The notes under the pieces are model-generated. The model had not been told where the DNA came from, searched no databases, and saw only the letters and a list, made by a program, of their open reading frames with translations. This document shows positions 40,737 to 50,640 of a stretch of DNA of 64,000 bases, piece by piece. The stretch's first letter is position 1, and each line of letters opens with the position of its first letter. Both the position numbers and the translations under genes were made by a program. Source of the stretch: Clostridia bacterium (GTDB lineage Bacteria; Bacillota; Clostridia; Oscillospirales; Acutalibacteraceae). The DNA lies in the NCBI GenBank assembly GCA_017440755.1, contig JAFSGP010000038.1:1-64000 (forward strand), written 5' to 3'.

Positions 40737-43448
40737 TTATCGGTTGCGAATAGCATCAATAGGGCGCTTGGAGGCGATGCGGCGCACAGGGAAATAGCTG
40801 GCAACCGCCGCCACCAGCAAGCTGACGATCAGCAGCAGCCCGATCTGGCGCACACCGAAATGCAACACCGTCAGCAGAATATTGAGCTGACTCCGCAAAG
40901 CGCCGTTGATGATCGCCGTTGCTGCTCCCACCCCAACGGCAGAAAGCAAAAAGTTTACCATCGCTATAATAAAGCTCTCGGAGAAGAAAATACGGAACAC
41001 GTCGTTACTGCGGGAACCGATGGCACGCAGAATACCGATTTCCTGCTTTTTAAAGGTGATGCTCACGGATATGAAATTCGCCAGCATCAATGCGGCAAAC
41101 ACCGCAAAACCCACACCAATCCACAGGAACACGTCCGCCAACACCACCAGCATCTCGTGGATAGTGTCCAGCTCGTAGGTAACGGCATTACGCAGCTCGT
41201 AGCGCACGTCTCCCTCGTTGTAGGCATAGGACACCAGCCGCTTCACCTCCGACGGGTCAGTAGGCATCGCACCGATGGCAAAGGAATAGTGTCCCTCATC
41301 TTTGGGGACGATATCCTCCTTCATTGACGGTGCCGTAATCAAGGTAGTAGCCAACCCCTTGTCCAGCGTAGCGGGGTCGAGATAACCCACCACGGTGTAG
41401 CCGGTGTAATTTTCCCAACGCTCGGCGTCGTCCTGCCACCGTCGCTCGCTCTCCTCCTGCAGGGGACCCATCTTGGCTACCAGCTCCTTGACAGCAGCGA
41501 ATAGCGCCTCCTCATCCTCGTAAGGAAGGGTGCCCGCCCACTCCTCCAGCATATCCAGAGAGATGACCAACTCCTTCTCCCCCAACGCGGTGCGTTGTTT
41601 GCCGTCCAGCCACACCACACGGCTGTCCCGAACATCCTGCAACGTACCGATATAGTAGGGATCGAGAGAATACATATACTCCTCGTCCGACAGCATCAGA
41701 TAGGTGGTATCCAGCGACTGCACGGGATACGCCGCTGCCACCCGTGCCGCCACGTATCCCTCGCCCGTGAAGGCGGTGGTGTGCAGGCTGTAATTCTTGG
41801 CATAGTGCAGTTCCTGCTCCAGGGCAAACCGCACCAGCTGCTGGGCGGTAGTAAGGTTGTCGTAGTCCTCGGTGAGAGGCTGGTAACGGGACAGGTCGAA
41901 TCCCGTATCCACTACGCCCGTCACGGTAAACGGCGTGCCGTTCAGGTACAGCACCTTTCCCACCACCTGCTCACGGTTTTCCACCTTCACCTTATTGCCG
42001 TCCTTATCCAGATAATCGGAGGCGATGATGGCGTCCGCCATATAGGCGCTGACAGCAATCTCATCCCTCTTGCCATCGGGGAGTCTGCCTGCTGCCACGG
42101 CGTAGCCCAGACCCTCCAGCTCGGCAGCGGTGATATCCGCAAAGCCGTTAAACTGGTCGGTGTACAGCGCCCGCTCCTTTAGATCCTCAAAGTCAGCCAG
42201 TTGCTCATAGAAGTTCAGCGCCCAGCCGGCAGGGACATACACGCCCTTCATCGCTACGCCCGTCTGCTGACAGATCTGCTTGATCTCGCTATCGCTGATC
42301 TTGTATCCGCCGTAATAGTAAACGGAGCCGTCCCCATCCTCCTCACGGCGGGTCTCTGCTACCGAGGCGTAGTCTACCCCGCTGTCAACGAGGGAATCGG
42401 TACACGCCTGAATGTGGTTGTAGGCGCCGAAGGTATCCGCCAGTCCGAACAGCCCGAAGGAAATGCAGGAAAGCAGAATGGTGATGACCAAACGAAAGCG
42501 CTTGTGCTTCAAGCTGCTACCGCCGATCTTGAAGGCACTGCGCAGGGGGAGCTTTGAACGCACCAACTGCAAGCCGCCGGCGGTCACGGGGATCTGCTCG
42601 TTATCGGTGGGTACCGCCCGCTTGCCGCTGTGGCGCAGGCGGATGGTACCGCCCGCCTGCAGCTGAGCGAGGTAGTCGTTGATCGCCACCCGATCCTCCT
42701 CGGTAAGGTGGTAACCGGGCGCCACAGTGATGCTGTCCCCCTCATAGCACACCGCCGCCCGTTCGGGAACAGCATCCACGTAGGTATTATCGGCTATCAC
42801 CCGTCCGTCCGCCAACTCAATGATGCGGTCGGCATACTGCTCCGCAAACTCCCTGTCGTGGGATACCACCAGCACCAGCCGATGGGCGGACAACTTTTTA
42901 AGCGTATCAAATATCTGCCGACCGGTATCCGAATCCAGCGCACCGGTTGGCTCATCCGCCATAATGATCTTGGGTTGTTTTACCAGCGCACGGGCAATCG
43001 CCACCCGCTGCTTCTGTCCACCGGAAAGCTCGTTGGGACGGCGGGCACCGTACCCTACCAGGTCCACCTGCTGCAAAATGTCGTTTATCTGCTCGTCGGT
43101 GGCCTTTTTCCCTTGCAGCTCAATGGCCAGAGCGATATTCGCACCGACGGTAAATTCCTCCAAGACGTTGTACTCCTGAAAAATGAAGCCCACGTAGGTG
43201 TTGCGGTAGGAATCGAACTCCTGTTGGCGAAAGCTCTTGGTGCCCGCTCCACGGATAAGTATCTCGCCGCCGTCGTAGCTGTCCAGTCCGCCCAGCAGGT
43301 TGAGCAGGGTGGATTTGCCGCTGCCCGACTTGCCCAGCAGGAACACCATCCCCTGCTCCGGCAGGCGCAGAGAGATATGGTCAATGGCGGTTACCGGTAC
43401 TCCCTTTTTGGGGCGGTACACCTTGGTCAGATCACGGATTTCAAGCAT
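40737..43448 (-). CDS. Fused ABC ATPase-FtsX-type permease (MacB-like)
   Basis: A 903-residue fusion. Residues 1-220 are an ATPase: Walker A GKSGSGKST, signature LSGGQKQRVAIARAL, Walker B IIMADEPTGALDSD. A linker leads to a first membrane segment near 315-340, a large extracytoplasmic domain of about 430 residues, and three C-terminal FtsX segments (from about 790 to 890, ending FPVRRIASKRPIDAIRNR). This is the layout of single-chain MacB/YknYZ-like systems, which act on periplasmic or cell-surface substrates rather than in classic uptake. ATG 43448 follows GAGGAG. Substrate unknown. Confidence 0.9.
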   Translation of the reverse strand: MLEIRDLTKVYRPKKGVPVTAIDHISLRLPEQGMVFLLGKSGSGKSTLLNLLGGLDSYDGGEILIRGAGTKSFRQQEFDSYRNTYVGFIFQEYNVLEEFTVGANIALAIELQGKKATDEQINDILQQVDLVGYGARRPNELSGGQKQRVAIARALVKQPKIIMADEPTGALDSDTGRQIFDTLKKLSAHRLVLVVSHDREFAEQYADRIIELADGRVIADNTYVDAVPERAAVCYEGDSITVAPGYHLTEEDRVAINDYLAQLQAGGTIRLRHSGKRAVPTDNEQIPVTAGGLQLVRSKLPLRSAFKIGGSSLKHKRFRLVITILLSCISFGLFGLADTFGAYNHIQACTDSLVDSGVDYASVAETRREEDGDGSVYYYGGYKISDSEIKQICQQTGVAMKGVYVPAGWALNFYEQLADFEDLKERALYTDQFNGFADITAAELEGLGYAVAAGRLPDGKRDEIAVSAYMADAIIASDYLDKDGNKVKVENREQVVGKVLYLNGTPFTVTGVVDTGFDLSRYQPLTEDYDNLTTAQQLVRFALEQELHYAKNYSLHTTAFTGEGYVAARVAAAYPVQSLDTTYLMLSDEEYMYSLDPYYIGTLQDVRDSRVVWLDGKQRTALGEKELVISLDMLEEWAGTLPYEDEEALFAAVKELVAKMGPLQEESERRWQDDAERWENYTGYTVVGYLDPATLDKGLATTLITAPSMKEDIVPKDEGHYSFAIGAMPTDPSEVKRLVSYAYNEGDVRYELRNAVTYELDTIHEMLVVLADVFLWIGVGFAVFAALMLANFISVSITFKKQEIGILRAIGSRSNDVFRIFFSESFIIAMVNFLLSAVGVGAATAIINGALRSQLNILLTVLHFGVRQIGLLLIVSLLVAAVASYFPVRRIASKRPIDAIRNR

Positions 43449-43538
43449 AGCGAACTCCTCTCTTTCACGCGTTTGAGAAAAGAATAGCCTATCCCATATT
43501 AACATACAAGACGCAAAATCATTAAGACTTTCTTAAGC

Positions 43539-43569
43539 AAAAAGGGCACAGCGATGCCGTGCCCTTTTT
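43539..43569 (-). terminator. Terminator after the ygiQ-PAP2 operon
   Basis: AAAAGGGCAC/GTGCCCTTTT stem with a 9-nt loop. The minus-strand T-run is TTTT. Confidence 0.85.
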
Positions 43570-43572
43570 CGA

Positions 43573-44496
43573 TTATGCTTCTTTACGCCCCAGCTTTTTC
43601 CACCATGCGAAGGTGAGCGGCCACACCGCTCCCGCAAATACGGTGAGCAGAAAGTAGCGAATGCCGTCGGCAAGAAATTCATTCCCGATAAGGTTATACA
43701 GCGGCTGTTTGAGAACGGACTTAATAAGGATAACAGGAACGATGCCTACCACAACCTTCACCGCCTGCACCCACAGCGGGGCGGCCGTATCAAAGTGAGA
43801 ATGGCCGATATCCACCTCATAGGACACCCATAACGCCGCCAGACAGCCCAGCATCTTGTAGGCATTCTCGGTGCCATGCTGCAGATTTTCCACGTCTACG
43901 TCCGCAGGGAATGCATAAAGGTGTACAAACAGCAGGTATCCTGCGCCGAATGCCAGCAGACACCCAAACAGGATACGCATACGCTTCGGGGTTTCGGTGG
44001 AGCGCGCCATCAGCGGGTACAACCCAAACACCATAACCACCGCCAGAAAAGCGGACACCAACACGTCAGCGGGGGTATGCACCCCTAAATACATACGGGA
44101 AAAACCCACCAGCAGACATAGCGCCACACAGGCAATGCGTACCCACAGGAGTTTATTCCAGCGGGCAACACCGCCAAAGATACCCACAGCCGACTGGGTG
44201 TGTCCACTGGGGAAGGAATAGCCCGTAGCCGCCTCTCTGGCGCTCTCCACAATGGTAAAGCGGTCGTCCCGCACCCATGGGCGAGGCACGCGAAACAGCA
44301 GCTTGAGAAACTGATTGAGCAACGTGCCCGCCAGCCCTACCGTCAGCAGATAGTAGCCTTCTTTTTTGTTGATACACCAGAAAACCAAAAGCCCAATGAG
44401 AATAAAAAAGGTTTCCTCCCCCAGCAACGTGACGGCAGAGAAAAAGCCGTCACACACAGGGTTGCGCAACCCTTCCAGAAAAAACAAAAAGTCCAT
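43573..44496 (-). CDS. PAP2 family membrane phosphatase
   Basis: A 307-residue membrane protein with about eight segments. PAP2 motifs: KLLFRVPRP (C1), SFPSGHTQSAV (C2) and SRMYLGVHTPADV (C3). It is the classical undecaprenyl pyrophosphate or phosphatidic acid phosphatase type, but with a longer C-terminal membrane half than BcrC-like proteins. It begins 10 nt after ygiQ and shares its promoter, which is probably chance linkage rather than shared function. Confidence 0.88.
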   Translation of the reverse strand: MDFLFFLEGLRNPVCDGFFSAVTLLGEETFFILIGLLVFWCINKKEGYYLLTVGLAGTLLNQFLKLLFRVPRPWVRDDRFTIVESAREAATGYSFPSGHTQSAVGIFGGVARWNKLLWVRIACVALCLLVGFSRMYLGVHTPADVLVSAFLAVVMVFGLYPLMARSTETPKRMRILFGCLLAFGAGYLLFVHLYAFPADVDVENLQHGTENAYKMLGCLAALWVSYEVDIGHSHFDTAAPLWVQAVKVVVGIVPVILIKSVLKQPLYNLIGNEFLADGIRYFLLTVFAGAVWPLTFAWWKKLGRKEA

Positions 44497-44506
44497 TTCC
44501 GTCTCC

Positions 44507-46378
44507 TCACTTCTTCTTTCGACTATAGCGGCTGAATTTTTCCTTCTTTGCCTTTTTGGCGGCCGCCTCCTTGGTCACGCTGTCGGGCTTTACCAGACAA
44601 TTCGGTCCGTTGCCGATCAGGTCGTAGCGTCCCGCCTTTTGCAGCGCCGCCAGCACCAGCTTGCGGTTTTCGGGACGATAATACTGCAGCAGTGCCCGCT
44701 GCTGAGCCTTTTCCTGTGGGGTGCGGGGCACGTAAACGGGATTAAGGGTGTTGGGGTCCAAACCCGTATAGAACATACAGGTGGATACCGTACCGGGGGT
44801 GGGATAGAAATCCTGCACCTGCTCGGGGTGGAGTCCCTCCTTCTTAAGGAACTGCGCCAACTTAATGGCATCATTCACCGTGCTGCCGGGGTGAGAAGAC
44901 ATTAAGTACGGTACCAAAAATTGCTTTTTCCCCTCGCTCTTTGTTAATTCGTAAAACCGTTTACGGAATTTCTCGTACACCGTAAAAGAGGGTTTTCCCA
45001 TATATTTAAGCACGCGGTCAGACACGTGCTCCGGCGCCACCTTCAGCTGACCGCTGACGTGGTGACGAATCAACTCCTTAAAAAACCGCTCGTTCTTGTC
45101 CGCCAGCAGGTAATCAAACCGAATGCCGGAACGGACAAACACCTTCTTGACCCCCTTGACCTGCCGCAGACGGCGAAGCAAGGACAGGTAATCCTCATGG
45201 GTCACCTCCACCGCAGGACACATCTCGGGTGCCAAGCATTTCTTATCCTTGCAGCAACCGCGCTTGCTCTGCACCTTGCAGGCGGATTGACGGAAGTTGG
45301 CGGTGGGACCGCCCACGTCGTGAATGTATCCCTTAAAGTCCGGCATAGCGGCAATCTGCTCCGCCTCTGCTACCACGCTGTCATGGCTACGCGCGGTAAT
45401 CTGCCGCCCCTGATGATAGGCAAGGGCACAGAAATTACAGGCACCAAAGCAGCCGCGGTTGTGGATGACGGAAAATTTCACCTCGGCGATACCGGGAACT
45501 CCACCCATCGGCTCGTAGGAGGGGTGATAATCCCGCATATAGGGAAGCCCATACACCTCGTCCATCTCAGCGGTGGACAGTAAGGGAGACGGCGGATTTT
45601 GCACCAAAATGCGGTCCCCATGCCGCTGAATCACGCGACGCCCCCGCACGGGGTCGTGCTCCTCCTGCTGTATGCGGGTAGAAACGGCATACTGCCGCTT
45701 TCCCGCCTCGGTTGGAGCAGAAACCAGCTCAAACGAGGGGCATTCCACGGCAGAAACAAGTGTAAAGTCGATCGCCTTGATACCGTAACAAGTGCCCAAA
45801 ACATCGGTCAAAGCGGTTATCGGCTCTCCCGCATTCAAGCGATTGGCAATCTCCACGATATGCCGCTCGCCCATGCCGTACATCAGCAAATCCGCCTCGC
45901 TGTCAAACAGAATGGAGGGGCGTACCGTATCGTCCCAATAGTCATAATGAGCAAACCGCCGCAACGAGGCCTCCAAGCCGCCGATAGCGATAGGCATATC
46001 CGCCCCAAACAGCCGACGGATAGCGCGGCTGTACACGATGGTGGCGCGGTCAGGGCGCAGACCCGCCTTGCCGCCGGGGGAATAGGCGTCCTGACTGCGC
46101 TTTTTCTTGGCGGCGGTGTAATGCGCCACCATGGGGTCGATGTTGCCACCGTTCACCAAAAACGCCAAGCGTGGCGTACCGAAACGGCGGTAATCCTCGT
46201 CCCGCTGCGGCTGGGGCAGGATACACACCTTGTATCCGTGATGCTCCAGCACGCGGGATATGATAGCCGTACCGAAACTGGGGTGGTCCACATAGGCATC
46301 TCCCGTTACCAGCACGAAATCCGGCTGCTGCCAGCCCCGCTCGCGCATCTCTTCACTTGTAATCGGCAAAAACGGCAT
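44507..46378 (-). CDS. ygiQ: YgiQ family radical SAM protein
   Basis: A 623-residue protein. The N-terminal YgiQ domain ([19 protein letters not shown]) resembles a cobalamin-binding fold. The radical-SAM 4Fe-4S motif is CFGACNFC (CxxxCxxC). A second Cys-rich segment [17 protein letters not shown] sits near residue 365. The C-terminal region is basic, ending RYSRKKK. The reaction catalysed by YgiQ is unknown. Length is normal for the family. RBS GAGGAG. Confidence 0.92.
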   Translation of the reverse strand: MPFLPITSEEMRERGWQQPDFVLVTGDAYVDHPSFGTAIISRVLEHHGYKVCILPQPQRDEDYRRFGTPRLAFLVNGGNIDPMVAHYTAAKKKRSQDAYSPGGKAGLRPDRATIVYSRAIRRLFGADMPIAIGGLEASLRRFAHYDYWDDTVRPSILFDSEADLLMYGMGERHIVEIANRLNAGEPITALTDVLGTCYGIKAIDFTLVSAVECPSFELVSAPTEAGKRQYAVSTRIQQEEHDPVRGRRVIQRHGDRILVQNPPSPLLSTAEMDEVYGLPYMRDYHPSYEPMGGVPGIAEVKFSVIHNRGCFGACNFCALAYHQGRQITARSHDSVVAEAEQIAAMPDFKGYIHDVGGPTANFRQSACKVQSKRGCCKDKKCLAPEMCPAVEVTHEDYLSLLRRLRQVKGVKKVFVRSGIRFDYLLADKNERFFKELIRHHVSGQLKVAPEHVSDRVLKYMGKPSFTVYEKFRKRFYELTKSEGKKQFLVPYLMSSHPGSTVNDAIKLAQFLKKEGLHPEQVQDFYPTPGTVSTCMFYTGLDPNTLNPVYVPRTPQEKAQQRALLQYYRPENRKLVLAALQKAGRYDLIGNGPNCLVKPDSVTKEAAAKKAKKEKFSRYSRKKK

Positions 46379-46408
46379 AACAATCTCCTCGTTACTATGG
46401 TTTTTCTC

Positions 46409-46437
46409 ATTCTATCATATTTTCACTTGCGGTTCAA
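46409..46437 (-). promoter_or_regulatory. Promoter of ygiQ
   Basis: On the minus strand TTGAAC (46432-46437), 17 bp and TAGAAT (46409-46414). Confidence 0.72.
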
Positions 46438-46452
46438 CCGCTTTGCAAAAGA

Positions 46453-46476
46453 AAAAGACCACGGGCGTGGTCTTTT
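46453..46476 (-). terminator. Terminator of the carboxypeptidase gene
   Basis: AAAAGACCAC/GTGGTCTTTT stem with loop GGGC, four nt after the stop of the gene at 46480; TTTTTC follows on the minus strand. Confidence 0.87.
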
Positions 46477-46479
46477 CGC

Positions 46480-47526
46480 TTAAGGCGTGTAGTTGGTGGG
46501 GCGGGGCTTTTCATCAGCGGGGGCGCAGTAATACCCGTACACCTCAATGGCATCGTAGGTCGCCTCCCAGCGGCTGGAACCGTGCATCGACACGAAGATA
46601 TAGTCGTGCCCGTTCTCCCCTTCGGCATAGCTTGCCATGGTATGCCCCGCCTCGGAGGTATACCCCGTTTTACCCGCGATGACCGTCGCCACTTTCGGCT
46701 CGGTGCCGTACATACGGCCAAACATCGTGCTGAACAGCTGAATTCCCTCAGGGTGCTGCGGGGTGACGGTGGTGGTATAGTGGACGGCGGACAGCACCTG
46801 ACGGCAGAGGGGATTGTTCATCGCCTCCCGCAGCACCACCGCCATATCCTCAGCGGTGGTATAGTGGTCGTCGTGATGCAGTCCGCTGGAGTTCATAAAA
46901 TGGGTGTTCTTCAGCCCCATGGCCCGAGCCTTTTCGTTCATCAGGCGGACAAAGCCCTCCTCGGAGCCGGCAATATGCACCGCCAATGCTTCGGTGGCGT
47001 CCGCCCCCGAGGGCAAAATCGCCCCGTACAGCAGGTCGGTCATGGGTACGGTTTCGTCCTTCAGAAAGCCCGCGACCGTCGCCTCCTCAATATACAGGCG
47101 GTCCAGCATCTCAAAGGGAAAGGTAAAGGTAGCGGTATAATCGGTGATATGCTCCACCGCCACCAACAGGCTCATCACCTTGGTAACGGAAGCAGGATAG
47201 ACAATCGTGCTCTCGTTGCGCGCCGCCACCACCGTATTATTTGTCACGTCAATAAGAATCGCACAGTCCGCATCGGTGGTAGCGGGAAAGCCCGCCGTAT
47301 CCCCCGTACGCACGGGGTACTCCACCTTGGTATCCGGCATAACGGCAGAGGTTTCCTCCAACGGCGCTGACACCTCCGGCTCGGCGGGCGAACGCAAAAT
47401 AAGCCAAAGCGGTACACCAATGAGTGCTGCCAATACCAGCAAAGCGCCTATTTCCACCGCCAATTGCCGCAGGCGGTACAGACGACGCCGACGGCGCCGC
47501 CGACGCTGGCGTTCGCTCTCCTCCAT
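46480..47526 (-). CDS. D-alanyl-D-alanine carboxypeptidase-like penicillin-binding protein
   Basis: A 348-residue membrane-anchored serine hydrolase of the DacF/PBP5 type, which trims stem peptides of peptidoglycan. The cytoplasmic end is a run of Arg (residues 8-15), the anchor is about residues 23-44. Catalytic motifs are S113-V-T-K116 and K286-T-G; the middle SxN motif reads S173-G-A175, with Ala for Asn, a variant found in part of the family. The usual C-terminal beta domain is missing, so it is a short form. RBS GAGGGA. Confidence 0.88.
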   Translation of the reverse strand: MEESERQRRRRRRRRLYRLRQLAVEIGALLVLAALIGVPLWLILRSPAEPEVSAPLEETSAVMPDTKVEYPVRTGDTAGFPATTDADCAILIDVTNNTVVAARNESTIVYPASVTKVMSLLVAVEHITDYTATFTFPFEMLDRLYIEEATVAGFLKDETVPMTDLLYGAILPSGADATEALAVHIAGSEEGFVRLMNEKARAMGLKNTHFMNSSGLHHDDHYTTAEDMAVVLREAMNNPLCRQVLSAVHYTTTVTPQHPEGIQLFSTMFGRMYGTEPKVATVIAGKTGYTSEAGHTMASYAEGENGHDYIFVSMHGSSRWEATYDAIEVYGYYCAPADEKPRPTNYTP

Positions 47527-47585
47527 AGAATTTCACATCCCTCGTTTTTCCTCTATTATGCACAATTTGCGTGCAATCATTCCGC

Positions 47586-47610
47586 AAAAACCTCCGGGTC
47601 ACCCCGGAGG
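47586..47610 (-). terminator. Terminator of htrA
   Basis: CCTCCGG/CCGGAGG stem followed on the minus strand by TTTTTGCGG; it begins about 24 nt after the htrA stop. Confidence 0.85.
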
Positions 47611-47633
47611 CCGCTAAGCAACGAAAGGTCGCT

Positions 47634-49085
47634 TTAATTCACGGTGTTTTTTTGCTCCTGCAGAACAACCTCCACCGACAAGGAGGAAACCTTACCGGTG
47701 CGATAATCCGAGCGCAGCAGGGACAATTTTACCTTGTCCCCCACCTTATGCTTTGCCAGCTCTGCCCGCAACGTGCCGTAATCCTTAATGGGAGTACCGT
47801 CTACCTCTACAATCAGGTCACCCACCTGCGCGGCGGTACCGTCGAGCGAGGACCCCTTTTCCATGGTGACAATCATAAAGCCCTCGTACATACCCGAGGA
47901 AATGGTCTGACCCGTGATACCCAACGCCACACGACCCTTAACGTAGCCGTTTTTCAGCAGAGAATCGATAATCGCCTTTGCCTCATTAATGGGAATGGAG
48001 AAACCGATACCCTCGTAATCGGTGGCGGAAATCTTGGCAGAGTTAATGCCGATAACCAGCCCCTGATTATTCAGCAGAGGACCGCCGGAATTGCCGGGGT
48101 TGATGGAGGCATCAATCTGCAAGCACTGCACCGCATAGCCGGTATCCTCGTACACGTCCCGCGCCAAAGCGGACACAATGCCGCGGCTGGCAGACCAGCC
48201 CAGACCCGCCGCGTTACCCAATGCAACCACGCGGTCGCCCACCTCCAGCTCGGCGCTGTCGCCAAACTGAGCGGGAGTCAGGCCCTTGGCATCAATGTGA
48301 ACCACCGCTAAGTCGGTGGACTCGTCTGCGCCGATAACGGTGGCGTCCTCGTAGGTTTTGCCGCCATACAGAGTAACGTCAATGCGGTCAAAGGGCTTGC
48401 CCGTGGACTCGTTAATGACACAGTGCCAGTTGGTAATGATATACCCGTCGGCGGTCATCACGATACCCGTCGCCGCGCCTGCCTCGGTCAGCGCACTCTC
48501 GCCGAAATAGAAGTTGGACGCCTGTGTATAGGAGGTCAGCAACACGGTGGAATCGTAATTGCGCTTGATGATATCCTTATCCGACAGACCGCCGTCGTCG
48601 TTGTCCCAGGAGCCGATGCCCAAGCTGGGTGCTTTATCCCCCAGACCTGCGCCGTCGGAATTTTCCATCGTCGAGGTATCTGCCCCGTTGCTCACGGGCG
48701 GCTCGGATTCGTTTCCGCCCAGTTCCCTCACGCCGATGCCTACGCCAACCGCAATGCAAAGAATCACCGCAAAGGCACCGAGCACCGCCACAAAGGCAAC
48801 CCAGCCCTTATTTTTGCGGGGCGGCTTTCCTCCAGCAGGGGCAGGAGGTACGGGGCTGTTATTCCAGCCCGTATAGCCATTAGGCGCCGTAGGCGGCTGA
48901 TACGCAGGCGGCGGTGTGGGCTGCGCAGGACGAGGCGGCACGTAGCGATAGCTTCCGTCACTGCCCCAGCTGCTCACCGGCTCCGTAGGCGGTGCGGGAG
49001 GCGTAGGCGGTGCGGAGGGCTGCTCCGTCGGTTCCGCCCCACCGGTGGTCTCCGGCTGCTCGTTATTGTTCCAAATGTCAGACAT
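47634..49085 (-). CDS. HtrA-type membrane-anchored serine protease
   Basis: A 483-residue protein. The cytosolic N-terminus is Pro-rich (residues 20-90), a membrane segment lies at about 95-118, and the trypsin-like domain at about 175-370 has H221 (TNWHC), D258 (STDLAVV) and S333 (GNSGGPLL). A PDZ domain occupies about 385-475. HtrA/DegP proteins degrade misfolded exported proteins. ATG 49085 is chosen for its AAAGG site. It lies 83 nt after a histidine kinase gene, which suggests control by that two-component pair, as in Bacillus CssRS-HtrA. Confidence 0.93.
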   Translation of the reverse strand: MSDIWNNNEQPETTGGAEPTEQPSAPPTPPAPPTEPVSSWGSDGSYRYVPPRPAQPTPPPAYQPPTAPNGYTGWNNSPVPPAPAGGKPPRKNKGWVAFVAVLGAFAVILCIAVGVGIGVRELGGNESEPPVSNGADTSTMENSDGAGLGDKAPSLGIGSWDNDDGGLSDKDIIKRNYDSTVLLTSYTQASNFYFGESALTEAGAATGIVMTADGYIITNWHCVINESTGKPFDRIDVTLYGGKTYEDATVIGADESTDLAVVHIDAKGLTPAQFGDSAELEVGDRVVALGNAAGLGWSASRGIVSALARDVYEDTGYAVQCLQIDASINPGNSGGPLLNNQGLVIGINSAKISATDYEGIGFSIPINEAKAIIDSLLKNGYVKGRVALGITGQTISSGMYEGFMIVTMEKGSSLDGTAAQVGDLIVEVDGTPIKDYGTLRAELAKHKVGDKVKLSLLRSDYRTGKVSSLSVEVVLQEQKNTVN

Positions 49086-49168
49086 ATTCTGCACAACCTT
49101 TCCATATCGGTTTATGGCATAAGCATACCCGATGTTTGTGTCGATTTTTTGAACGCGCTGTAAAATTA

Positions 49169-50614
49169 TTAAGAGCAAGTGCCTGCCGCAGGGACCCAGA
49201 AGGAGAATTCGGTGAATTCTCCTTCCACCGACCGCACCGTAATCTCGCCTCCGTGCAGGCGAATCACCGTCTGCACGATGTAGAGACCCAGACCCAAGCC
49301 GTTCTTATCCAAGCTGCGGGAACGGTCACTCTTATAGTACCGTTCAAAAATTTGCGGCAACTCCTCGGCAGGGATACCCGCACCCGTATTGCGGACGGTC
49401 ACGTATACCCGTCCGTCTTGGCTGCGCATACGGATATCGATATCGCCGCCCTCATTCGTAAATTTTATGGCATTATCCAGCAGATTATACAGCACCTGAC
49501 TCATCAGGTCGTAATCGCCGTCAATTTCCGTCTTTTCGGCGTCCTCCATACCGCTGATGGTCAGCCGTTTCCCCTCGATACGCGGCTCGGAGGATACCAG
49601 CACGCTGCACATAGCCTCGGTTAAATCCAGACGCACGCGGGTCATTTTCAATTCGCCGCTGTCGATACGGGATAGGTCCAGCATCGACCGCACCAAGCGG
49701 GACAGCCGCTTGACCTCATCGGAAACGATTTTGAGATAGTAGGACTGCTTTTGCGGCGGGACCGTACCGTCCAGTATCCCGTCCACAAAGCCCGCAATGG
49801 TGGTCATCGGGGTTTTCAGCTCGTGGGAAACGTTGGCCACAAAGCTGCGGCGCATGGTCTCCACCGAGGAAAGGGATACCGCCATGTGGTTGAGAGCATC
49901 CGCCAGCTCCGCCACCTCGTCCCGTCCTTTCACCTGCAGGCGGGCGCTGAAATCCCCCTGCGCAAAACGGCGGGTTGCTGCCGCCATCTGTTTCAGCGGG
50001 CGAACAAACCGATAGGTGAACAGCCACAAAACGCAAAAGCTGATAAGCAACGCGCCGGCCACGGAAATCAGATAAACCCGCAGATTAGCGCCCAAAATCT
50101 GCATCATGTTGCTGGTAGAGGTGGACATAAACACGTAGCCCAAGGTCATATCGTTCACACGGACGGCAACCCCCGCCACATACTGGGGACGGTCGAACAG
50201 CCCGCCTAACGTACCCACCTCATAATAGGACTCACCCACGCGAGAAAGCAGGTTTGCATTCACCACGTCCCCTACTCGAATGCCGTGAGGCGAACGGGAG
50301 AGCAGCAACACCTGTCCGTGGCTGTCGGTCAGCATAGCGGTGGCGTCCAACGCGTCCGCCAACGTGTTGAGCAGCGGCGAAAGCGCAACGGGGTCCACCC
50401 GATAGAGAATGCTCCCGTCTTTCGTCGGCACAGCCGAAGCGGACATCGCAGTGTGGTGGGCAATATTCTGCGCATTCTCCTGTAACAGCTGCCGCTTTTC
50501 CTCCGCCAAGACGCCTGTAGCCAGAAATGCCTGCAGCAGCGTCATGGACAGAAAGCCTATCACCACCACCAAGGTGAGCACCGTCAGATATTTTTTGAAA
50601 ACGCTCTTATACAT
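49169..50614 (-). CDS. Sensor histidine kinase
   Basis: A 481-residue kinase. Membrane segments at about 10-32 and 178-200 enclose an extracytoplasmic sensor of ~145 residues. HAMP follows at 200-252, then the dimerisation domain with phospho-acceptor His in FVANVSHELKTPMTTI, and the ATPase domain with N-box NLLDNAIKFT and G-box GLGLGLYIV. No PAS domain. It starts 26 nt after the response regulator gene with GAGGGGGA upstream and precedes htrA. The signal may be envelope stress, from context only. Confidence 0.94.
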   Translation of the reverse strand: MYKSVFKKYLTVLTLVVVIGFLSMTLLQAFLATGVLAEEKRQLLQENAQNIAHHTAMSASAVPTKDGSILYRVDPVALSPLLNTLADALDATAMLTDSHGQVLLLSRSPHGIRVGDVVNANLLSRVGESYYEVGTLGGLFDRPQYVAGVAVRVNDMTLGYVFMSTSTSNMMQILGANLRVYLISVAGALLISFCVLWLFTYRFVRPLKQMAAATRRFAQGDFSARLQVKGRDEVAELADALNHMAVSLSSVETMRRSFVANVSHELKTPMTTIAGFVDGILDGTVPPQKQSYYLKIVSDEVKRLSRLVRSMLDLSRIDSGELKMTRVRLDLTEAMCSVLVSSEPRIEGKRLTISGMEDAEKTEIDGDYDLMSQVLYNLLDNAIKFTNEGGDIDIRMRSQDGRVYVTVRNTGAGIPAEELPQIFERYYKSDRSRSLDKNGLGLGLYIVQTVIRLHGGEITVRSVEGEFTEFSFWVPAAGTCS

Positions 50615-50640
50615 AAGAGTCCCCCTCGTCGGGATGGTAA

